Shown: piece by piece, positions 46,624 through 56,724 of the stretch
Position numbering within the stretch: the stretch's first letter is position 1
How the letters are laid out: each line of letters starts with the position of its first letter
From: Xanthomonas maliensis
GTDB taxonomy: Bacteria; Pseudomonadota; Gammaproteobacteria; Xanthomonadales; Xanthomonadaceae
Length of the DNA stretch: 64,000 bases
Direction of reading: 5' to 3'
NCBI RefSeq assembly: GCF_009192945.1
Contig: NZ_NSET01000049.1
Span: forward strand, 27,118-91,117
Position numbers and translations under genes: made by a program
The notes under the pieces: model-generated
What the model was told of the DNA's origin: nothing
The model's input: only the letters and a program-made list of their open reading frames with translations
The model's database searches: none

Positions 46624-47730
46624 TCAACTGCTCCGTCGTCGGAACAGCCAGGCCGAGACGGCCAGCATCACCATCGGCGGCAACGCATAGGCGATCCGGT
46701 AATCCAACCGCAGCGCACCGGCCATGCGACCGAAGAACAACTGCAGCAGCCAAAAGCCCAACGCGAACAGGATGCCTAGAAACAGGCGCTTGCCCAGGCC
46801 ACCGCTGCGCAGCGAACCGAACGAGAACGGAATGGCCGCCATACACAGCGCCAGCACGTTCAAGGGATAGAACCAGCGGCTCCAGTACTGGTCTTCGTAA
46901 TCGCGCGCATCCAGGCCATTGCGACGTCGGTATTCGATGCTCTGGCCGAGGTCGTGCGCGGATAGGTTGCGCGGCCGGGTCAGGCCCGCGGCCAGCGCGG
47001 CCGGATCGAGCTGCGACTGCCACGCCAGTTCCGGCAGCGTTTCCCGCTGCACCGAACGCTCCTGGAAGGTGTCGCGGCGCACCTGCCGCAGCGTCCAGCC
47101 GCCGTCGCGGTGCTCGGCCGTCACCGCATAGGTGATCTGGTGAACGCGGCCACTCGGATCCAGTTGATAGAGCCGCACATCATGCAGCACCAGCGCGGTG
47201 CCGCCGCCGTCCAGCAATTTCTCCTCGCCGCTCAGGGCATTGAGGAAGGTATCGCCTTCGCGCGCCCATAGACCGGAGTACATCGCGGTCGCCATGTTGC
47301 TCTGGTACTTGGCGCTGGTCTTCAAGGTATCGGCCTGACTCTGCGCCCACGGCGCCAACGTCTCGCCACTGAGGACCATGGTGGCGGTCAGCAGCGCCAT
47401 CGCCGCGACGACCGAGGCGGACATGCGCTTACGCGACACACCCAGCGCCCGCAGCGCGGTGAGTTCGGAGGTGGCAGCCAGCTGCCCCAAGCCCATCAGC
47501 GCTCCAATGACCGCTGCGGTGGGAAACAAGGTGTAAGCGCGGCGCGGGACGGTATAGGCCACGTACGCGACCGCATGACCGAAGCTGTAGTTGCCCTGGC
47601 CGATGCTCTTGGCCTCGCTGGCAAAGCCGTTGACGACATCCAGGCCCAGCAGCACCGCCCAGGTCAGCAGCACCGTGGCCAGCACGGCACGGCCCACGTA
47701 CAGATCGTGGACCCGCGGAATCAGCCTCAT
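46624..47730 (-). CDS. lptG: LPS export ABC transporter permease LptG
   Basis: 368 residues of the YjgP/YjgQ family: three membrane segments at each end and a periplasmic beta-jellyroll domain between (e.g. LLDGGGTALVLHDVRLYQL). The segment FPTAAVIGALMGLGQLAATS and ELTALRALGVSRKRM, the coupling helix, are typical. With LptF and the ATPase LptB it extracts LPS from the inner membrane. Its start overlaps the lptF stop by four bases. Confidence 0.94.
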   Translation of the reverse strand: MRLIPRVHDLYVGRAVLATVLLTWAVLLGLDVVNGFASEAKSIGQGNYSFGHAVAYVAYTVPRRAYTLFPTAAVIGALMGLGQLAATSELTALRALGVSRKRMSASVVAAMALLTATMVLSGETLAPWAQSQADTLKTSAKYQSNMATAMYSGLWAREGDTFLNALSGEEKLLDGGGTALVLHDVRLYQLDPSGRVHQITYAVTAEHRDGGWTLRQVRRDTFQERSVQRETLPELAWQSQLDPAALAAGLTRPRNLSAHDLGQSIEYRRRNGLDARDYEDQYWSRWFYPLNVLALCMAAIPFSFGSLRSGGLGKRLFLGILFALGFWLLQLFFGRMAGALRLDYRIAYALPPMVMLAVSAWLFRRRSS

Positions 47731-48809
47731 GCGCGTGCCCTCGGCCGCGCGACGCGGCCATCACGGGCATAGGCCCAAACGGAGAGTGCCAGCAGCGGCA
47801 AGGTCAGCCACCACAGGCCGAGCGCGGCCGGCGTCTTTCCGTTGGCGATCCACTGCGTGCCGACGATCATCAGATTAGTGCCCGCCATGTACGCCACGAA
47901 GGCCAGCATGATGCGCCCGTAGCGCTGCTGCCGCGGCGAGCTACGCGACAGCGGCAGGGTCAGCAAGGCGAACGCCAGCGCCAGCAGCGGCGGGGCCAGA
48001 CGCGAATGCAGTTGCGCACGGGCGGTGGGGCGGCTGTCGGACAGCAGTCGCAGGGTCGACATCACTTCCGGATCGTTGGCGTCGTGGACCTGGCTGCGGT
48101 CCGGCAAGGCGACGTCGTTGCTGGCGAACTTCATCAGCCGGTAATCCAGCGTGGCGCCACCGGCAGGCCCCTCGATGCGATACCCATCTTCCAAGCGCAG
48201 GTAGCGCTCGGCCTTGCCTTCGAAGAACATCGCGCCGCGATCGGCGGTGACCACGTCGATCCGGTCATCCTTCTGCCGTTGCATGAAGACCTTGTGCAGG
48301 CCCTTGCCGTCGCCTGAGATCTGGCTCAGGTAAACCACCCCGCCACCGGACAGCGGGGTGAACTGGCCGGCCTCCAGGCCGGCCATCAGCACGCTGCGGT
48401 TGGCGTCCTCGAGCATGGTCTCGGCGGTACGGCTGGCCCACGGCCCCAGCCAGAGCGAGCAGGCGCCGACCAGCACGACAACCGGCACCACCAGCAGCAG
48501 GATCGGCCGCAACAACCGCCGCGGGCCGACGCCGATGGCGGTGATCACCGCCATTTCCGAGTCCCGGTACAGCCGCGCCAGCGCCAGCAGCAGGCCCAGC
48601 ATCAACGCCAGCGGCAGGATGATGGGCAGGTAGGCAACGAATTGCAGACCCACCTGCGACAGCAGCAGGCGAGCGGGGATGCGGCCGTCGGCGATGTTGC
48701 CGAGGATGTCCACCAGCACCCCGCCGACGCTCACCACCAGCAATACGATCAAGGTCGCCAGGAAGCTCTGGGTGAAATCGCTAAGCAGGTATCGATCGAG
48801 CTTCGGCAT
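47727..48809 (-). CDS. lptF: LPS export ABC transporter permease LptF
   Basis: 360 residues, first of the lptF-lptG pair. The N-terminus MPKLDRYLLSDFTQSFLATL and the coupling-helix region YRDSEMAVITAIGVGPRRLL are typical, and the central periplasmic domain is present (GGGVVYLSQISGDGKG). It pairs with LptG in the LptB2FG complex. It is divergent from pepA across 107 bases, a gene arrangement common in gammaproteobacteria; AT-rich TTGTTTTAAACT at 48829-48840 is the likely promoter zone. Confidence 0.94.
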   Translation of the reverse strand: MPKLDRYLLSDFTQSFLATLIVLLVVSVGGVLVDILGNIADGRIPARLLLSQVGLQFVAYLPIILPLALMLGLLLALARLYRDSEMAVITAIGVGPRRLLRPILLLVVPVVVLVGACSLWLGPWASRTAETMLEDANRSVLMAGLEAGQFTPLSGGGVVYLSQISGDGKGLHKVFMQRQKDDRIDVVTADRGAMFFEGKAERYLRLEDGYRIEGPAGGATLDYRLMKFASNDVALPDRSQVHDANDPEVMSTLRLLSDSRPTARAQLHSRLAPPLLALAFALLTLPLSRSSPRQQRYGRIMLAFVAYMAGTNLMIVGTQWIANGKTPAALGLWWLTLPLLALSVWAYARDGRVARPRARA

Positions 48810-48916
48810 GGGGTGGGCTTGTTTTAAACTCTCGGATTCGTTCGCGGCGCCGCCAGCCTAAACCGGGCCGGCGTGAAGAGCCGCGATTGTACGGATTTGC
48901 CTACGGAATCTGATCA

Positions 48917-50389
48917 ATGGCCCTGCAATTCACCCTGAACCAAGACGCGCCGGCAAGCGCCAGCGCCGATTGCATCGTGGTCGGCGTGTTCGCCGACAAG
49001 ACCCTTTCGCCGGCAGCCCAGGCACTGGATACCGCCAGCCAGGGCCGTCTGGCCGCACTGGTGGCGCGCGGCGACGTGGCCGGCAAGCCCGGCAGCACCG
49101 CTCTGCTGCACGACCTGCCGGGCGTCACTGCCCCGCGCGTGCTGGTGGTCGGACTGGGCGATGCCGGCAAGTTCGGCGTGGCGCAGTACCTGAAGGCGGT
49201 CGGCGATGCCGCCCGGGCGCTGAAGACCGGGCCGATCGGCACCGCCCTGCTGACCCTGACCGAATTGCCGGTCAAGGCCCGTGACACGGCCTGGAACATC
49301 CGCCAGGCGGTCATCGTCAGCGATCATGCGGCCTACCGCTATACCGCCACCCTGGGCAAGAAGAAGAACGACGAGGCGGGCCTGACCCATCTGATCCTCG
49401 CCGGCGACGACGCTCGCGCCCTGGCACTGGGCGTGGCCACCGCCGAGGGCGTGCAGTTCGCCCGGGAGCTCGGCAACCTGCCGCCGAACTACTGCACACC
49501 GGCCTACCTGGCCGAGACCGCTGCGGCCTTTGCCGGCAGCATTCCGGGAGCCGAGGCGGAGATCCTCGACGAGACGCAGATGGAAGCGCTGGGCATGGGC
49601 TCGCTGCTGTCGGTGGCGCGCGGCTCGGCCAACCGCCCGCGGCTGATCGTGCTGAAGTGGAACGGTGGCGGCGACGCGCGCCCGTACGTGCTGGTCGGCA
49701 AGGGCATCACTTTCGATACCGGCGGCGTCAACCTCAAGACGCAGGGCGGCATCGAGGAAATGAAATACGACATGTGCGGTGGCGCCAACGTCATCGGCAC
49801 CTTCGTGGCCGCGGTCAAGGCCGAGCTGCCGCTCAACCTGGTGGTGGTGGTGCCGGCGGTCGAGAACGCCATCGACGGCAACGCCTACCGCCCGTCCGAC
49901 GTGATCACCAGCATGTCCGGCAAGACCATCGAAGTCGGCAATACCGATGCGGAAGGCCGCCTGATCCTGTGCGACGCGCTGACCTACGCCGAACGCTTCA
50001 ACCCCGAGGCGCTGGTGGACGTGGCCACGCTGACCGGCGCCTGCATGGTGGCCCTGGGCCATCAGACCGCCGGCCTGATGAGCAAGCACGACGACCTGGC
50101 CAATGAGCTGCTCAGCGCTGGCGAGCATGTATTCGACCGCGCCTGGCGGCTGCCGCTGTGGGACGAATACCAGGGGCTGCTGGATTCCACCTTCGCCGAC
50201 GTCTACAACATCGGCGGCCGCTGGGGCGGCGCCATTACTGCCGGCTGTTTCCTGTCGCGCTTCACCGAGAACCAGCGCTGGGCGCACCTGGACATCGCCG
50301 GTGTGGCCAGCGATGAGGGCAAGCGCGGCATGGCCACCGGTCGCCCGGTCGGCTTGCTGACCCAGTGGCTGCTGGACCGCGCCGCCTGA
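48917..50389 (+). CDS. pepA: Leucyl aminopeptidase
   Basis: 490 residues of family M17. The C-terminal catalytic domain has the two-metal site in [14 protein letters not shown] and [14 protein letters not shown]; the N-terminal macro-like domain spans about 1-165. It removes N-terminal residues from peptides in the cytoplasm as a hexamer, and in E. coli also helps Xer recombination at cer/psi. Its stop overlaps the next gene (TGATG), so it leads a three-gene unit with holC. xerD is about 3 kb away. Confidence 0.96.
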   Translation: MALQFTLNQDAPASASADCIVVGVFADKTLSPAAQALDTASQGRLAALVARGDVAGKPGSTALLHDLPGVTAPRVLVVGLGDAGKFGVAQYLKAVGDAARALKTGPIGTALLTLTELPVKARDTAWNIRQAVIVSDHAAYRYTATLGKKKNDEAGLTHLILAGDDARALALGVATAEGVQFARELGNLPPNYCTPAYLAETAAAFAGSIPGAEAEILDETQMEALGMGSLLSVARGSANRPRLIVLKWNGGGDARPYVLVGKGITFDTGGVNLKTQGGIEEMKYDMCGGANVIGTFVAAVKAELPLNLVVVVPAVENAIDGNAYRPSDVITSMSGKTIEVGNTDAEGRLILCDALTYAERFNPEALVDVATLTGACMVALGHQTAGLMSKHDDLANELLSAGEHVFDRAWRLPLWDEYQGLLDSTFADVYNIGGRWGGAITAGCFLSRFTENQRWAHLDIAGVASDEGKRGMATGRPVGLLTQWLLDRAA

Positions 50390-50760
50390 TGTCGCCACGG
50401 GCCGCGCTGGGGCTGATTGCCGGCTTCGCCGTCATCGACGGCGCAACCAGCGTGGTGCCGGGCTGGAATGGCAGCGGCTTGGATCTGTTGCGACTGGCCG
50501 TGATGATGGTGTTGCTGTTCGTTTGGCTCGGGGCCGATAGCCGACAGCTCGGCTATCGGCGTCCTGCCTGGATGAATATCGGCATTGTCGCGCTGGCCAT
50601 CGTGTTCCTGCCGCTGTACCTGTACCGTTCGCGCCCACCCGGGCGCCGCCTGCGCGCTTTCGGCGGGCTCGCGCTTGCCGTGCTCGGCTATACCGCCCTG
50701 GCCATCGCTGCCAGCCTGATCGCCGACCTCGTGCTCTCCCCCCGCCTTGTGACCGCCTGA
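50389..50760 (+). CDS. Small membrane protein between pepA and holC
   Basis: 123 residues with four hydrophobic segments (ALGLIAGFAVIDGATSVV, LAVMMVLLFVWLG, NIGIVALAIVFLPLYLY, LALAVLGYTALAIAASLIA) and few charged residues outside loops. I do not recognise the family. It overlaps pepA by one base and holC by one base (TGATG at both ends), so translation of all three is coupled. Confidence 0.75.
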   Translation: MSPRAALGLIAGFAVIDGATSVVPGWNGSGLDLLRLAVMMVLLFVWLGADSRQLGYRRPAWMNIGIVALAIVFLPLYLYRSRPPGRRLRAFGGLALAVLGYTALAIAASLIADLVLSPRLVTA

Positions 50761-51185
50761 TGCCCCGTGCCGACTTCTACCTGATCGCCAAGCCGCGCTT
50801 TCTCGCCGAACCGTTGCGGCTGGTCTGCGAACTGGCGCGCAAGGCCCACGACAACAATCTATGGACGCTGGTGCTGGCGCGCGATGCCACGCAGGCCGAG
50901 GCGCTGGACGACTTGCTGTGGTCCTTCGATCCGGATGCCTACATCCCGCACCAGATCGCCGGCACTGACGAGGAGGACGAGCTGACGCCGGTGCTGATCG
51001 CCACGCCGGAGTTCGCCGCTCCGTCGCGCCCGCTGGTGATCAATCTGCGCGACGATCCCTACCTGGGTGCCTGCGAGCGGGTACTGGAAGTGGTACCCGC
51101 CGACCCCGCCGCGCGCGAGCCGCTGCGCGAACGCTGGAAACAGTATAAGGCCCTGGGCCTGGAGCTGACCAAATACGACATGTGA
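50760..51185 (+). CDS. holC: DNA polymerase III chi subunit
   Basis: 141 residues. The HolC fold is shown by RADFYLIAKPRF, CELARKAHDNNLWTLVLARD, LDDLLWSFDPDAYIPHQI and RPLVINLRDD. Chi bridges single-strand binding protein to the clamp loader together with psi (HolD). The order pepA-holC-valS is conserved in gammaproteobacteria. A candidate psi gene lies at 59072-59527. Confidence 0.94.
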   Translation: MPRADFYLIAKPRFLAEPLRLVCELARKAHDNNLWTLVLARDATQAEALDDLLWSFDPDAYIPHQIAGTDEEDELTPVLIATPEFAAPSRPLVINLRDDPYLGACERVLEVVPADPAAREPLRERWKQYKALGLELTKYDM

Positions 51186-51388
51186 GGGAGCCGTTGTGGC
51201 GCGTCGGGATCGGAATGCGTTGCAGCGGCGCCGTGCGTTTGTGCAAACGCCTTCCTCGCTCCGTTACGAACGGCCACTTTCTGCACCACCGCACCTTCGC
51301 TGCCATTGAGGCGTGGAGTGCCAGCGATCTCCACCGACCCCACGACGCGACACCTCCCGAATAACGAACGACGAATCCCTACACCGCT

Positions 51389-54241
51389 ATGACGACCCTC
51401 GCATCGAGTTACGAACCGTCCTCCTTCGAATCGCGGCTGTACGCCCAGTGGGAAGCCGCCGGCCACTTCGCGCCATCGGGCAAGGGCGAGCCGTACACCG
51501 TGCTGCTGCCACCGCCCAACGTGACCGGCACCCTGCACATGGGGCACGCGTTCCAGCAGACCTTGATGGACGCACTGATCCGCTATCACCGCATGCGCGG
51601 TTACGACACCTTGTGGCAAGTGGGCACCGATCATGCCGGTATCGCCACCGAGATGGTGGTGTCGCGCAACCTGGCGCTGGAAGGCAAGGGCGAGACCCGC
51701 GACTCGCTGGGGCGCGAGGGCTTCGTGGCCAAGGTGTGGGAGTGGAAGCAGCAGTCCGGCGACACCATCGAACGACAGATGCGCCGGCTCGGCACCTCGG
51801 CCGACTGGTCGCGCAGCAGCTTCACCATGGATCCGCAGCCGTCGGCGGCGGTGACCGAAGCGTTCGTGCGCTGGTACGAGCAGGGGCTGATCTACCGCGG
51901 CCAGCGCCTGGTCAACTGGGATCCGGTCCTGAAGACCGCCATTTCCGACCTGGAAGTGGAGAACGTCGAGGAAGACGGCTTCCTGTGGTCGATCCGTTAT
52001 CCGCTGGCCGATGGCGTCAGCTACGCGCACGTCGAACACGATGCCGATGGCAACGAGACGCTGCGCGAAACCCGCGACTACCTGGTGGTGGCGACCACGC
52101 GCCCAGAGACGCTACTGGGCGACACCGCGGTCATGGTGCATCCGGAAGATGCGCGCTACCTGTCTCTGCATGCCGCGCGCATCGTGTTGCCGCTGACCGG
52201 CCGCCAGGTGCCGGTGATCACCGACGACTATGTCGACCGTGCCTTCGGCACCGGCGTGGTCAAGGTCACGCCGGCACATGATTTCAACGATTACCAGGTG
52301 GGTCTGCGGCACTCACTGCCGATGATCAATCTGTTCACTCCGACCGCCACGCTCAACGAAAACGCGCCCGCCAGCTACCGCGGCCTGGACCGCTACGATG
52401 CCCGCAAGCAAGTGCTGGCCGAGCTGGAAGCGCTGGGGCTGCTCGTCGAAACCAAGCCGCACAAGCTGCAGGTTCCGCGCGGCGATCGTACCGGCCAGGT
52501 GATCGAGCCCTATCTCACCGACCAGTGGTTCGTGAAGATGGACGCGCTGGCGCAGCGTGGGCTGGAACTGGTCGAGAGCGGCCAGATCCAGTTCGTGCCA
52601 CCGAACTGGATCAACACCTATCGCCACTGGATGCAGAACATCCAGGATTGGTGCATCAGTCGCCAGTTGTGGTGGGGCCACCGCATCCCGGCCTGGTTCG
52701 ATGACGCCGGCCGTTGCTACGTGGGGCGCGACGAGGCCGAGGCGCGCGCGCGCGCTGGGCTCGGCGCGGACGTGGCGCTGCACCAGGACAGCGACGTGCT
52801 GGAAACCTGGTTTTCCTCGCAGCTGTGGCCGTTCTCCACGCTCGGCTGGCCGGATGCGCAGGCGATGGCCGCACGCGGTTTCGACCGCTACCTGCCGTCG
52901 TCGGTGCTGGTCACCGGCTTCGACATCATTTTCTTTTGGGTGGCGCGCATGATCATGGCCACCGACAGCTTTACCGGCAAGGTGCCGTTCCGCGACGTCT
53001 ACATCACGGGCCTGATCCGCGACGCGCAAGGCCAGAAGATGTCCAAGTCCAAGGGCAACGTGCTCGATCCGCTGGACATCATCGACGGCATCACCCTGGA
53101 AGATTTGCTGGCCAAGCGCACCACCGGCCTGATGAAGCCCAAGGACGCCGAGCGGATCGCCAAGGCCACCCGCAAGGAGTTCCCGGACGGCATCGCCGCG
53201 CACGGCGCCGATGCGCTGCGCTTCACCATCGCCGCGCTGGCCAACCACGGCCGCGACATCAAGTTCGATCTGGGCCGCGCCGAGGGCTACAAGAACTTCT
53301 GCAACAAGCTGTGGAATGCCACCCGCTTCGTACTGATGAATCTGGATGGGCCGGACCCGGGACCCGGGACCCGGGACCCGAAACGGTGGTCACCCGCAAC
53401 GGATGCCGAGAAATGGATCCTGTTGCGGTTGCAGGCAGCCACCGCCGAGGCGCAGGCGCATTTCGCCGCCTATCGCTTCGACCTGCTCGCGCAGGTGCTG
53501 TACGAATTCGCCTGGAATGCCTACTGCGATTGGTTCCTGGAACTGGCCAAGCCGGCGCTGACCGGCGCGGACGTCACAGCCGCCGCCAGCACCCGTCACA
53601 CCCTGCTGTATGTGTTGGAAACGCTGCTGCGCCTGTTGCACCCGCTGACGCCCTTCGTCACCGAGGAGCTCTGGCAGCAGGTGGCCCCGAAACTGGGCAT
53701 CGAGGCATCGACCATCTCGCTGCAACCCTACCCGCAGGCCAGCGACCTGGATACCAGCGCTTATGCCGGCGCCGAAACCGATGTCGAGTGGCTGAAGTCG
53801 ATGGTGTCGGCGCTGCGGCGCGTCCGCAGCGAATTGAACGTGCCGCCATCCAAGCAGGTGCGGCTGCTGCTGCAGGCCGGAACGGCCGACGATCGTCGCC
53901 GCATCGCCGGCTTCGCCTCGCAGCTGTCCTTCCTGCTCAAGCTGGAGGCGATCGACTGGCTGGTCGCCGGGCAGGACGCGCCGCCATCGGCGACGGCCAT
54001 CGTGGGCGAACTGACCCTGCTGGTGCCGCTGGAGGGATTGGTCGACCTCAGTGCCGAGCGCGTCCGCCTGGACAAGGAGATCAAGCGCGTCGAGGGCGAG
54101 ATCGGCAAATGCAACGGCAAGCTCGGCAACGCGACCTTCGTGCAGAACGCACCAGCGGCGGTGGTCGATCAGGAGCGTGCACGTCTGGCCGACTGGACCA
54201 CCCAACTGGCCGGTCTGCGCGAGCAACGCGGCAAACTCTAG
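51389..54241 (+). CDS. valS: Valyl-tRNA synthetase
   Basis: 950 residues, class Ia. The HIGH-type motif is in [15 protein letters not shown], the KMSKS loop in [15 protein letters not shown]. The CP1 editing domain (residues about 210-340; [18 protein letters not shown]) and the C-terminal coiled coil ([17 protein letters not shown] onward) are complete. Between the conserved [12 protein letters not shown] and AEKWIL lies [10 protein letters not shown] (residues about 655-664), encoded by GGGACCC heptads at 53353-53380; this linker is variable in other ValS proteins. A 203-base gap separates it from holC. Confidence 0.97.
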   Translation: MTTLASSYEPSSFESRLYAQWEAAGHFAPSGKGEPYTVLLPPPNVTGTLHMGHAFQQTLMDALIRYHRMRGYDTLWQVGTDHAGIATEMVVSRNLALEGKGETRDSLGREGFVAKVWEWKQQSGDTIERQMRRLGTSADWSRSSFTMDPQPSAAVTEAFVRWYEQGLIYRGQRLVNWDPVLKTAISDLEVENVEEDGFLWSIRYPLADGVSYAHVEHDADGNETLRETRDYLVVATTRPETLLGDTAVMVHPEDARYLSLHAARIVLPLTGRQVPVITDDYVDRAFGTGVVKVTPAHDFNDYQVGLRHSLPMINLFTPTATLNENAPASYRGLDRYDARKQVLAELEALGLLVETKPHKLQVPRGDRTGQVIEPYLTDQWFVKMDALAQRGLELVESGQIQFVPPNWINTYRHWMQNIQDWCISRQLWWGHRIPAWFDDAGRCYVGRDEAEARARAGLGADVALHQDSDVLETWFSSQLWPFSTLGWPDAQAMAARGFDRYLPSSVLVTGFDIIFFWVARMIMATDSFTGKVPFRDVYITGLIRDAQGQKMSKSKGNVLDPLDIIDGITLEDLLAKRTTGLMKPKDAERIAKATRKEFPDGIAAHGADALRFTIAALANHGRDIKFDLGRAEGYKNFCNKLWNATRFVLMNLDGPDPGPGTRDPKRWSPATDAEKWILLRLQAATAEAQAHFAAYRFDLLAQVLYEFAWNAYCDWFLELAKPALTGADVTAAASTRHTLLYVLETLLRLLHPLTPFVTEELWQQVAPKLGIEASTISLQPYPQASDLDTSAYAGAETDVEWLKSMVSALRRVRSELNVPPSKQVRLLLQAGTADDRRRIAGFASQLSFLLKLEAIDWLVAGQDAPPSATAIVGELTLLVPLEGLVDLSAERVRLDKEIKRVEGEIGKCNGKLGNATFVQNAPAAVVDQERARLADWTTQLAGLREQRGKL
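53353..53380. repeat. Four GGGACCC heptads in frame inside valS
   Basis: A 28-base pure heptad array that encodes [10 protein letters not shown]. Because 28 is not a multiple of three, the frame must be kept by flanking changes. It is the same repeat as in purL and the xpsE-xpsF gap. Confidence 0.88.
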
Positions 54242-54248
54242 GCCCACG

Positions 54249-54699
54249 ATGCCCCCCCATTCCGCCGCCGGTCTGCGTCGCTGCCGGCATGCTGGGCGCG
54301 TGGGGGGCGACAATGGCGTGGCCCGAATGGAGCCTCGTGCTACCCGGCCAACACGCGTGTGCGGCTGGCCTCATGATTGTTGGCGCGCTGATCAACGTCG
54401 TGCCGAAATGGCGATTCCGTCGCACCGGTACCACGGTCGATCCGCGTCGACCGCAACGGTGCAGTACGCTGGTGCAAACCGGACTGCATCAGTATTCGCG
54501 CAACCCGATGTACATCGGCCACGCCTTGCTGTTGGCGGGCTGAGCCGCCTGGCTCGGACATCCGGCTGGCGGCGTGGCACTGGTCGCGTATCTGCTGTAC
54601 ATCGACCGGGTGCAGATCCGGCTGGAGGAAGCGGCACTGCAAGAGCGCTTTGGTGCAGCCTACCAAGCTTACTGCCAACGGGTAAGGCGCTGGCTATAA
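54249..54699 (+). pseudogene. Broken isoprenylcysteine carboxyl methyltransferase-like membrane protein
   Basis: Two lesions interrupt one ICMT/PEMT-like frame. ATG at 54249 is followed by a run of seven C; six would join it to the downstream frame PIPPPVCVAAGMLGAWGAT. Further on, after HQYSRNPMYIGHALLLAG, a TGA at 54541-54543 stands where a Trp codon (TGG) is expected, and the same frame resumes with AAWLGHPAGGVALVAYLLYI and ends RVRRWL at 54699. NPMYIG with the later EEAALQERFGAAYQAYCQRV is the family signature. A shorter restart at 54289 would still end at the TGA. It lies seven bases after valS. Confidence 0.8.
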
Positions 54700-54700
54700 G

Positions 54701-54734
54701 GGTCGATGGCTACCGGCATCGGCAGCCATCGACC
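54701..54734. terminator. Hairpin between methyltransferase remnant and pectate lyase gene
   Basis: Perfect 11-bp stem (GGTCGATGGCT / AGCCATCGACC) with a 12-base loop between two convergent genes. There is no T tract on either side. Confidence 0.4.
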
Positions 54735-54768
54735 GTCCGCGTCAGCGGGTGTGCGCCGACCTGCTGCT

Positions 54769-55905
54769 TCAGAGCTTGCCGGCCCCGGCATGGGCCATGA
54801 CATCGGCGGCAACCTTATCGACCGACAACAGGGTGTAGGTATACGGAGGCGTCCAGCCGATATTGCTGTTCTCGGTACACGTCAGCGCCTTGCCATTGAG
54901 CAGCGAGCCCTGATCCCGGTAGACCGTTCCGCCCAGATCGCTGTCCACGATCTGGTCGCAACTGCTCGCCCCGCTGATCTGGAACACATTGCGCTCGGAG
55001 AAGATCTTCGACTCTACCCCCATGCCATGCGCATACAGGAACGGATACACCTTATCGGTCGTACTGCCGACATGGTAGTTGTTGTACACGTGCACCTGGC
55101 CGAAGCGCACCCGCGGCGCACGCTCGGAGATGTTCTGGAACAAGGTGTTGTGGATCGTCACCTTGAGCTTGCCGCTATCCACGCTGCTCGAGCTGTCGCT
55201 GGAACCGATCAAATTGTTCTTGTCGTGCGACTTGAAGGCCGAGTACGAGATGGTGATGTAATCGGCCCCCTTCTTGATGTCCAGGGCACCATCGTGATGC
55301 TGTTTGGGACGACCATTGGCGGTCCCGTTCTGGTCGTCGGTGCGGCGGCCATCGGTAAAGGTCACATGGTCCACCCACACGTTGGTGCCGCCATCGATGG
55401 TCAGACCGTCGTACTCGGAATTCCAGTTACCGCTCGGGCCATCGTTCGGATCCCACACCGGCTCCGGGTCCCAAGGGTTCTCGATGGTCAGGTTGCGCAC
55501 GATGACGTCGCTAGCCTTGAGATAGAAATATCCCTCGCGAATCTCGGCGTTGCTGCCGATGCCGATCAGGGTGGTCTTGGCGGGGATATCCAGGCGCCCA
55601 CGGACCTTCATGTCGGCCGTGGTCGTGTAGGGCGTGCCGTCGCTGATATCGATGATGCCGTTGATCTTGATGATGCGGCCGTTGCTGCCAGCAGTCGCTT
55701 TCAACGCACTTTTCAGCTGTGAGGCATTGCTGACCGTGTAGATGTCGGCGGCTGCAGCCTTCGAGCCTCCCTTGGTTCCGCCGTTCTGCGTCGCCCAGCC
55801 CGTGGTAGCCACCTCCAGCGAGGCATCGGCCCAAGCGGCACCGGCGACCAGCAACGACCCGACAAACAGCGACGCGGCGGTCGCCGTTGAGATTTTCAGC
55901 TTCAT
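54769..55905 (-). CDS. Secreted pectate lyase, family PL1 (copy 1)
   Basis: 378 residues. The signal peptide ends AAWADAS. The PL1 parallel beta-helix is shown by [31 protein letters not shown] (vWiDH), the calcium-site Asp residues in [19 protein letters not shown], and the catalytic region [17 protein letters not shown]. It cleaves polygalacturonate by beta-elimination in plant cell walls and is a classical xps substrate. It is a tandem paralogue of the gene at 56725-57858, with nearly the same length and most residues identical. Confidence 0.96.
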   Translation of the reverse strand: MKLKISTATAASLFVGSLLVAGAAWADASLEVATTGWATQNGGTKGGSKAAAADIYTVSNASQLKSALKATAGSNGRIIKINGIIDISDGTPYTTTADMKVRGRLDIPAKTTLIGIGSNAEIREGYFYLKASDVIVRNLTIENPWDPEPVWDPNDGPSGNWNSEYDGLTIDGGTNVWVDHVTFTDGRRTDDQNGTANGRPKQHHDGALDIKKGADYITISYSAFKSHDKNNLIGSSDSSSSVDSGKLKVTIHNTLFQNISERAPRVRFGQVHVYNNYHVGSTTDKVYPFLYAHGMGVESKIFSERNVFQISGASSCDQIVDSDLGGTVYRDQGSLLNGKALTCTENSNIGWTPPYTYTLLSVDKVAADVMAHAGAGKL

Positions 55906-56724
55906 TCTTACGTGCTCCCAGAGTAGAGATGCAGTGCGCCGCGTCGCGGCGCCTCCCTCCGACAGGGATGGGTAAATTTTGATGTCTGTGATTTTCCCCA
56001 GTCGGCGGGCGGATACTACGAGCGTGATTTCGCCTTGTATCTAGCCAAACTAAGGATGTGCTCGCTTAGTCACGCAACTGCAACCAGGACACAAAATAGG
56101 GGACAAAACGCCCTGTCACGGACAGCCAGAGACAACGCAAAGACACTGCGTTGCAGCAACTGCGGCAGAGCTGCGAATCAGCGGGCAACGTGGTCGTTTC
56201 TGCACGAAAACGCGCTGCCGGGAGCTGACAAATTCTCCTCACCACACGCCAGGCGCAGGACGTCTGTGCGCACGCCGATCATCGGCATGGCGGGCGTCTC
56301 GCGCTGCGCGGCAACGCCAGCACCGACCGAGCGTCGCTCCCTGCACTGCGGAAGCATCACATAGAGACCAGGATCCCCTACTGCAGTACCGGGGTGCATC
56401 AGGCACGTCTGGCATTGCCGCGTACCGCTGGATTCAATCCGCTACCGCCGATTGCGTCACGGGGCGCAGCGCCATCCTGCATGGACGAGGGGCTGTAGCG
56501 AACGTAAATGCTAGAGCGCTCTCCACCGCACGAAACGCGTCGTCATATCCGGGGGCGGGCGCACGCTGTAGGGCCAAGACCCGGCGCGGCGCTATCGTCG
56601 GCAGGCTTGCCACCACGGCGTGCCAAGCGAGCGCTGACGATCTGCGAGCTGCATGACGCCCGCGCGCGACGGGCGTCATGCATGCAATGCAGCGCTGCAG
56701 CGATCACAGCGCTGGAAGCGTAGT
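55906..56724. other. Upstream region of pectate lyase copy 1
   Basis: 819 bases with no gene visible. The part up to about 56150 shares blocks with the region upstream of copy 2: GGATACTACGAGC against AGATACTAAGAGC, CCTTGTATCTAGCCA against GCTTGTATCCAGGCA, and TTAGTCACGCAACTG against GCAGTCACGCAAACG. These conserved blocks probably carry the promoter. No full Clp (TGTGA-N6-TCACA) site was found. Confidence 0.5.

Noticed and set aside
51186..51388. Small open frame between holC and valS.
   Set aside because: About 60 codons, overlapping the holC stop, with no motif or start signal; read as leader sequence of valS.
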